Under the pieces are notes generated by a model. That model searched no databases. It was not told the DNA's origin and saw only the letters and a list, made by a program, of their open reading frames with translations. From Cydia pomonella (Eukaryota; Arthropoda; Insecta; Lepidoptera; Tortricidae), in contig NC_084716.1 in the NCBI RefSeq assembly GCF_033807575.1, positions 6,014,001 to 6,078,000 on the forward strand: DNA of 64,000 bases, given 5' to 3'. Shown piece by piece: positions 59,301 to 64,000 of the stretch. Position numbers and translations under genes: made by a program. Position 1 is the first letter of the stretch, and each line of letters starts with the position of its first letter.

Positions 59301-62300
59301 GGCGAGTTGGTGTCTCGGTTACGTTGCACACTTGGCGTATCTCGCATCTACATTCGGGTGAATCCTGGAACCAAAATGACATCAAATTATGTCAATTTAT
59401 TTTTAATTTAATTGACCGTTTTCAACGACTTAAAAAATGAGGTGTATTGCCCGAAAGCCTTGACTTATACCTTGGAACCTAAATGATTGCAGACTGCATA
59501 GGTTTCAAAATTATTTCCTTCCGCGAACACTTCTTCTGTGGAATGAACAACCTACAAAGGTTGTCTCGAGGGCTTTCAGGATGAAAATGAAAATGAAAAA
59601 TGTTTTATTTGTTAATAATACAGGGTTCAATTGTAAAGGTTGGAGTCTTCTAGTAAATATAAAATACCTGTGACAGAAGACTCCACTCTTCCATAACAAC
59701 ACGTGTAAAACTTAAAAATATAAACAACAAGCAGTATTGCTGGCTAAAAAGAACAAATATAACTATCTTGATATTCAATATCAATACATTTAATTTTACA
59801 GTATGGGGTTCTTTATGAGAAGTGTACAGATTTCTACAGGCGCGGCAATACGCATTAGACACTTCTGGACTTGCAGGTGTCAATAGGCTACGGTAACCGC
59901 TTACCATTAGATGGACCTTATGATTGTTTGACACGGTATTTAAATTAGCTACTAATCTGCGATGGATATTTTTTACAAGTTTTTATTTAATTTTCCCTGT
60001 TAGTGTGGGTGAAAACTCGGCAGCTAAATTTGACCCACTTTCCGATTTCCTAGTGAGCTGACATTTTGCATACATATGTAAATCCGATGACAATGCAATA
60101 TTATGATGACATGTAGTTGATCTGATGATGGAGACAGGAGGTGGCCATGGGAACTCTGTGATTAAACAACGCTATGTGTTTGAGGTTGTTAGAATTGTCT
60201 CGGTGCGTATTAGTTGCCTGTAGAAAGTACAGTCAGCGCTAAAAGCTTGTACCAAAAATGACAGTTTTGCCAAAAAACTTATTTATACCTCGCTGCTAAA
60301 ATCTTCGTTGCGAATAAAGCAACTTTGAAATTCCATACCTGATTAGTCCAATTCCTAGTATTGTATTTCTGATACTGTAACTCGTCCAATACTCGCTGTA
60401 CAAACGATGGATCCAAGTCCTTTGAATACATTGCGGGCTGCGTGCTGGAAAAAATCTAGTCTTTGATATACAGTCTGATATAATAAACTTAAAATTAACC
60501 CTTATCTCTACTAGAGTTCGCCATCCGGATCCATATTTGACGGATAATACGTCGAACCCGAATTCTAATTCGGATATTTAACTAGATATCCTCTATTAAT
60601 AGCTAGCTAAGTATCCCCTATTAATCGACACATCGTAAACTATTATTCAGTTATTGTACCTAGAGTTTTACAAATAAAGTGTTTTTTTTTTTTTCAATTA
60701 ATTAAAGTTAGAAAAAGACGGTTAGGTTTAGATAACTTGATATTAGGTAGACACCGCTAAGGAAAAACAGTTGAGCTTACACTAGAAACTGGGTAGCATC
60801 AGAGTACAAATCAGGATGCAGCCTCAGAGGAATTTCATTATCCGCTGGCGGCCGGATCATAGAGAAACCCATTGCAATGATCACGAACAGAGAGGGCAGC
60901 ACCAGTAGAAGGAAGAGGAGCCACCTGTTGGAAATATTAATTTTTATATAAATATAATTTCATATCATCCTGGTTAACCGCAGCTCAACAATTCACCCAA
61001 ATGAATGGTTAGCCATTATCTGTATCAAAATGAAAATCGATAAGAAATGTGATTAGTTTACGGCCCCTGCGGTGGCGGTGGTTACCTATCTACAATTTTT
61101 CTGAGTGCAGTGCAGTGCAGTGCAGTGTGGCCGTATAATTTCTCCTAAAGTAGGCTACGTCAGCCACATGAGAGCTCAATAACGACGCTCTCACTCACCA
61201 ATACAAACTCAAGTTGTGGTCAGAAGAAACCGACCAGCACAGAATAATGGAACTTGCGCTAAAATAATCTGCTAACAGCTCCGTTCCTCTTTCCTTGGGG
61301 ATTATGGGGAGGAGGGGGATTAGGGGGTGGGGGTGTTACCTATTCCTGGTGTAATGAAGCCAGCGTGCTCGTAACATTGCTCGTAGCTGACTGGTGATGC
61401 TCGCAGTGAGGGCGCCTGAGGCGTCCACTAGCGGCGCTCGATCTGTTTTGATGCTGGCGCTTGACGCACTCTTCGATGGACTGTCTGTAAACGTAATTTC
61501 GGACCATTATATGTTTGACTTTACTACAATAATAGTTGGTAATATCTGACCGACACTCAAATTAAGGGCAATCGAACCTATCGGCCATAGAAAGATACTT
61601 GCATTCATCAATTGATGTATTCCCATTGTCTTTGCCCCACGTGACCACCGCCATACATGAGGTGAGGACAAATAGGAATGATTTATATGCAGTCCTTATT
61701 CCCATCTGTGCCCGGCGGGAACAAATGTGAATACACCCATCAATTCTCAAAAACAGGGTAGCAACTGAAAAGAAGAACACCTCAAACGAATTTCGTCACA
61801 GAAAGATGACATTTGACGCTTTGATTACTTATGTGCCATCTGTTATCTCTTGGTCGAGAGGTTTTGGGTTATAGCCCCCACTCCGGCCGTTCGCTGCTAT
61901 TTCACATATTATTACCAATATCATTTCAGCTAAATACAGCTACAGGACAGCTAGCTACAGCTAGATAGACCTACATCTAATCTCCTGTTTGGGAGGCCTA
62001 CAACACATACTGGTAATAATTATTTATACCTACAGTAAAACATCTTTAAAATGTTATTTGTAACGGTTTTACCTCACCAGATGGCGCTAGTTGTATTTTT
62101 CCTTTAATAAATATAAATTTACAATTCGTGGCACGTACCCCCAGAATCGGAAGATGACGCGGTCCTGTAGTCCGTCTGCGGCTTGTTGACCTGCTCCAGG
62201 GAACTGCAGCCCATGGCGAGGGTCGGAAAGCCTAGCTCAGACTGATATCACTCCAGCCATGAATTTTCTCTGAATATATATGAAGGTCAAACTTTTCCGG

Positions 62301-63921
62301 TACTGAACGCACCGTCTATAAAGAAATACCTCCAGAGTCCGACGAAGATGCGGTCCCGTAGTCCGTCTGGGGCGCGTCGGCCTGCGACGTGATGTTGAAG
62401 AACACCTGCTCCAGGGAACTGCAGTCCATAGTGAAGGCTGAGAAACCTAGCTCAGACTGACGGGATTCCAGCGTAGTGCACACTTTGTGGAAGCTGTAAA
62501 AAAATTGGTAATGTCAGAGAATAAAAGTAATACTTTTTATAGGTAAGAAATATTTTTATTAAAACCCTGAGGATAAAGCCACGGCGGCATACTTCTAAGT
62601 TTCCAGTCTCTTTCACACTGTATTCTCTATACAGTATGCGTCGTCTGAATCCTATTTACATTAAATTTAAACAAGACACGCACTTCACTCTAATAAGCAA
62701 GTGGTGCTCCCTAGAGTTCACGCAGGATACCTTGCGCGTTGGAGGATATGCCACCTTGTGACCTAAACTGAAAACTTAAACTCGACATCGCATACTCCGC
62801 GTCTATATTCAGTACTCACAACACACACTCAAGTACTTACATCAAAAATCAAACCATGAACACACATGACTGCGTAGTTGAAATCGGATCGATATCGGGA
62901 AACGGGTCAAATTTCACTAAGAAAGTATTTAACTATTTATAATTATATTTTTAATATTATTTGACTTCTTATTTGTTCTTCTAATTTTTTCCTTATTATT
63001 TGTTATTATTTTTTCCTGCACCAACATACACAAATGTCTCTGTTTGACCCAATGGTTGACTGGTAGTGAATGCCTTTTGGCATTAAGTTCGCCATTTGTA
63101 CATTTTTCTTTATGTGTGCAATAAAGTTTAAATAAATAAATAAATAAATAAAGTTTGATTACAGACAATCACTGAGTCACAATTAAAGAAACAAACTTAC
63201 TCGTTATTCAATCCATTGGAATCAAAGAAAGGCAGCACAATCTCCACCTCCAGACCGTCCACATCGACAATTTGTGCGTTCCTGACCACATCCCTCACTG
63301 TAGCCAGCAGCCTCTTGGTCTTCTCCTCCAAGTCTTCCTCCCTCCATTCCTCGTCGTGGGGGTAGGTTACGGTGAGTTTGTAACCGTTGCCGAGGCTGCG
63401 TTTGATCTCGATTGGAGAGCCCATTGTGTGGACTTGACCCTGGAATAAAGTAAAAAATATTGACATTGTGGAAAGTTGAATGATGGTCTGATTTATAACA
63501 TAAGGTTCATGTTAGTGATGATGCACTCGGCAGATAACCAATGATCTCCTCGATGGACTTACAAAAACTGATTGTACAGTCGAAGAAATCGATGCTTTAG
63601 CAATTTGCAGTTCAAGTTGGTTGTTCATACTTATGCTAAGAGATGTCCAATGTAAATGAACCGTTAACTGCTAAAGAATCAATTTCCTTAACCGGACATT
63701 GAGTTTAGGCTCATGAGAAATGTTCCGAGAAGTACGTGATAGGCATGCATAGGATTGTGAGCACTTGTATGTTATTCATATTGTACCTTTGTAGTAATTG
63801 ATTGTTCACCTTATGCATGATGACGACCTGGTCGCTCAAAAATTCGGCCTCGTCCAGATGGTGAGTGGTCAGCAGAACAGTCCTGTCTTCTTTCAGCTTC
63901 AAGATCATTGACCAGATATCC
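44279..63921 (-). CDS. ABCA-subfamily ABC transporter, C-terminal 22 exons (partial, 5' end outside window)
   Basis: Full-size ABCA proteins export or flip lipids across membranes (family knowledge). Minus-strand exons in transcription order: 63921-63810, 63439-63201, 62493-62330, 61484-61340, 60924-60781, 60444-60339, 59364-59222, 58594-58391, 57945-57765, 56778-56666, 56482-56335, 55628-55521, 54770-54619, 53513-53371, 52577-52420, 52028-51887, 48172-48075, 47763-47615, 46849-46667, 46015-45852, 45289-45180 and 44386-44279 (TAA). All 21 junctions keep phase, giving about 1,070 codons. Order: NBD1 H-loop (LLTTHHLDEAEFLSDQ), regulatory region, TM7, second extracellular domain, TMD2 helices and complete NBD2. 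Its closest class by layout is ABCA3-like, but I cannot assign a paralogue. Six exons have decayed extra copies nearby. Confidence 0.93.
44481..44569 (-). pseudogene. decayed copy of ABCA exon 45289-45180
   Basis: The minus strand reads QEATPLTSIFRLMADPQS then YTINQSS, matching QEATRLSSIFRLMAELQS and YTINQSS of the real exon, with a deletion between. An acceptor-like 'tgcag' is present but the donor and the final LEE codons are gone. It lies in the intron just downstream of the real exon. Confidence 0.85.
44716..45163. mobile_element. MITE with internal 29-bp perfect hairpin
   Basis: Outer arms 'ccagctaattagacgcctag' near 44720 and 'ctaggcgagtaattagctgg' near 45126-45145. Inside, 44981-45009 and 45019-45047 (acataatttagtacaatgta...) are exact inverses around a 9-bp loop. 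Confidence 0.7.
45720..45800 (-). pseudogene. partial decayed copy of ABCA exon 46015-45852
   Basis: On plus, 'aaggtcccttggtacggcgt' and 'gaggcatgctcgctagcac' match 'gaggtcccttggcacggcgt' and 'gggcatgctcgcgagcac' in the real exon. Only the middle of the exon is represented, with no donor. Confidence 0.8.
45852..52577 (-). CDS. ABCA nucleotide-binding domain 2 (exons 52577 to 45852)
   Basis: All catalytic elements are visible in order: the strand before Walker A (VDVAQCVALSKQY, 52577-52420), Walker A GENGAGKST (52028-51887), Q-loop YCPQNDALDPLLTVRE (48172-48075), signature LSGGNKRKL and Walker B LVLLDEPT (47763-47615), D-loop SGMDP and H-loop LLSTHALRDA (46849-46667), then FGGGYAISCRV (46015-45852). 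All key residues (Lys of Walker A, Glu after the Walker B Asp, His of the H-loop) are present, so ATPase activity is expected. The H-loop exon is extremely GC-rich and Ala/Arg-rich compared with its neighbours. Confidence 0.92.
47269..47414 (-). pseudogene. second decayed copy of the ABCA signature/Walker B exon
   Basis: It has an open frame throughout (VRKRTVDLLDLMKYV ... FMGRTPLVLLDETS) and a consensus donor (gtaagt), but the LSGGNKRKL signature is replaced by unrelated residues. The acceptor AG is displaced by one base, which breaks the phase. Confidence 0.85.
47435..47594 (-). pseudogene. first decayed copy of the ABCA signature/Walker B exon
   Basis: Both splice sites survive (gtacag/GTAATAAAG and TACCAG/gtcagt), but internal single-base indels shift the frame and lead to a stop. 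If it were included after exon 47763-47615 the message would be frameshifted. Confidence 0.88.
48222..48475 (+). mobile_element. full-length tRNA-derived SINE
   Basis: Head GGTCTGGCCTAGTGGGTAG (A-box-like), B-box GGTTCAAATCC, body 'gagtcatgggtgtt', a TATA-rich stretch and 'ccttattgagcttactgtgg', tail of ATT repeats. It is the best copy of the family at 1495. Confidence 0.85.
48880..49490 (+). repeat. repeat containing a tRNA-like segment
   Basis: Begins 'gaccgaagcgtagcgtaggt', includes 'atgttctcctctacaggtcg' (also near 19470), and at about 49240-49302 a tRNA-like part with TGGCTCAATTGG and GGGCTCAAATCCC. Ends near 'gagcacgaagcgcgagc'. No acceptor stem can be formed, so it is not a tRNA gene. 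Confidence 0.55.
49491..51003. other. ABCA intron between Walker A and Q-loop exons, AT-rich
   Basis: No gene or named element is recognised. Open frames here (for example the 107-codon minus frame at 50098-50421) show no splice context or family features. Confidence 0.45.
51005..51582. mobile_element. MITE with a hAT MITE nested inside
   Basis: Outer arms, 29 bp exact: GGCTCCTCTACACGATGG... at 51005 and the inverse ending at 51582. A second inner inverted pair is at about 51305-51345 and 51508-51545. The nested hAT element occupies 51085-51278. Confidence 0.85.
51085..51278. mobile_element. hAT-type MITE with 8-bp target duplication
   Basis: 194 bp with ends CAGTGGTTCCTAACCTT and AAGTTAGGAACCGCTG, flanked by the direct repeat CTCTAACG at 51077-51084 and 51279-51286. 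An 8-bp duplication and CAG-type ends are diagnostic of hAT transposition (family knowledge). Confidence 0.88.
52075..52140 (-). pseudogene. partial decayed copy of the ABCA Walker A exon
   Basis: The minus strand contains TTCACCATGCTCACAGGGG and CGTCTCCCC, matching TTCGCCATGCTCACAGGGG and CGTCTCCCC of exon 52028-51887. The Walker A codons are missing. Unlike the other copies it lies upstream of the real exon. Confidence 0.75.
52876..52985 (-). pseudogene. decayed copy of ABCA exon 53513-53371
   Basis: The minus frame reads NEMEAANVVAEGRRVAES, against NEMEAADVVAERRRVAEA in the real exon. It then diverges before 'ccactattaagaacatt', which again matches. Neither splice site is convincing. A LINE fragment lies between the copy and the real exon. 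Confidence 0.88.
53005..53353 (+). pseudogene. LINE ORF C-terminal fragment inserted antisense in the ABCA gene
   Basis: A plus frame reads LRWLGRVERMGEDRAAKRAY, then GRPRYRWINEVQKDL and KIRFGSLSQ, stop at 53353. This is the standard end of a moth LINE polyprotein. The fragment keeps an intact frame over ~105 codons, so it is fairly young. It starts only 18 bp from the donor of exon 53513-53371. Confidence 0.82.
54619..60924 (-). CDS. ABCA transmembrane domain 2 and second extracellular domain (exons 60924 to 54619)
   Basis: Exon 60924-60781 holds TM7 (LFLLLVLPSLFVIIAMGFSM). Exons 60444-58391 encode the extracellular domain, with a Cys-rich part (CRCEIRQVC) and an N-glycosylation-type site (NVT). 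Exons 57945 to 54619 carry helices such as MLLVAYSLVTAGAAVYLV, IMVVNIVISVCVLEAF, NVFLGLSGITILLIM and ALVGTVLLLLNLAIEY. The KRLQLLTGVSPAAYW segment between helices is the coupling region conserved in ABCA proteins. The extracellular domain is short compared with ABCA1. Confidence 0.88.
59860..60300 (-). repeat. LINE tail fragment followed by inverse R1 repeat
   Basis: About 59860-59935 is a diverged LINE tail (caataggctacggtaaccgc). 60000-60300 is repeat R1 inverted relative to 22100-22390 (gacccactttccgatttcc, atggagacaggaggtggcc). Confidence 0.65.
62139..62246 (-). pseudogene. decayed copy of ABCA exon 62493-62330
   Basis: The minus frame QSELGFPTLAMGCSSLEQV then PQTDYRTASSSDSGG matches QSELGFSAFTMDCSSLEQV and PQTDYGTASSSDSG. 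The 5' third of the exon is absent and about 30 bp is deleted in frame. The donor (gtacgt) is intact, but no matching-phase acceptor is evident. Confidence 0.88.
63015..63150 (+). repeat. LINE 3' tail with AATAAA and (AAAT)n
   Basis: 'gacccaatggttgactgg', 'gaatgccttttggcatta', 'gcaataaagtttaaataaat' and an ATAA tail; inverse of 4917-5110. Confidence 0.75.
63201..63921 (-). CDS. end of ABCA nucleotide-binding domain 1
   Basis: Exon 63921-63810 gives WSMILKLKEDRTVLLTTHH and LDEAEFLSDQVVIMHK with the H-loop His. Exon 63439-63201 continues GQVHTMGSPIEIKRSLGNG, the usual post-H-loop strand and Gly-rich turn of ABCA NBD1. Walker A, signature and Walker B of NBD1 lie right of the window. Confidence 0.92.
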
Positions 63922-64000
63922 CTGCGTAATACAATTATTATTATGTATACTGGGTTTCTAATCCAAATGGAGTAGAGAGGGAAATTCAGAAATTAACTGA

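Noticed and set aside
62139..62493. Mutually exclusive alternative exons in the ABCA gene
   Set aside because: The 62139-62246 copy lacks the 5' third of the exon and an acceptor in matching phase, so a decayed duplicate is more likely than regulated alternative splicing.

Overview
This window is a stretch of insect nuclear genome, almost certainly from a moth or butterfly. Genes are split into short GT-AG exons separated by kilobase introns. The AT-rich intergenic DNA is packed with repeats of lepidopteran type: tRNA-derived SINEs, LINE 3' ends carrying the characteristic tails, and many small palindromic MITEs. No bacterial, plasmid, CRISPR or rRNA features are seen. Species cannot be fixed from the sequence.

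Layout. (1) 490-3800, plus strand: last three coding exons of ALG11, the ER mannosyltransferase of lipid-linked oligosaccharide synthesis. (2) 3.8-13.4 kb: about 9.6 kb with no gene I can support, filled with MITEs, two composite tRNA-containing elements, a ~100-bp tandem array and LINE debris. (3) 13448-16734, minus: UFM1, the ubiquitin-fold modifier, whose central exon is followed by five tandem copies of itself. An unrelated single-exon ORF (15394-16329, minus) sits inside its first intron. (4) 17106-40448, plus: a 16-exon gene of about 910 codons with N-terminal membrane segments and a PXA domain, a sorting-nexin relative most like SNX19 in layout, divergent from UFM1 across a short gap. 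It contains 24 identical 100-bp units (32336-34735). (5) 40.4-44.2 kb: intergenic repeats. (6) 44279-63921, minus: the C-terminal 22 exons (about 1,070 codons) of an ABCA-subfamily lipid transporter: end of NBD1, TMD2 and a complete NBD2. Its 5' part lies beyond the right edge.

The genes are housekeeping genes of the ER, protein modification and membrane traffic; nothing suggests that they form one pathway. The unexpected signal is shared architecture. In all four multi-exon genes, individual coding exons have been locally duplicated, usually as a block of exon 3' part plus 5' splice site plus a little intron, with the decayed copies lying in the next intron. I count 11 affected exons among the 44 recognised. 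Copies range from 100% identical (24 units) to barely recognisable, so the process looks recurrent.

Limits: all exon boundaries were read by eye from splice consensus, phase continuity and family resemblance. No alignment, RNA or database search was available, and untranslated exons were not determined. Repeat boundaries are approximate unless a terminal repeat is quoted.
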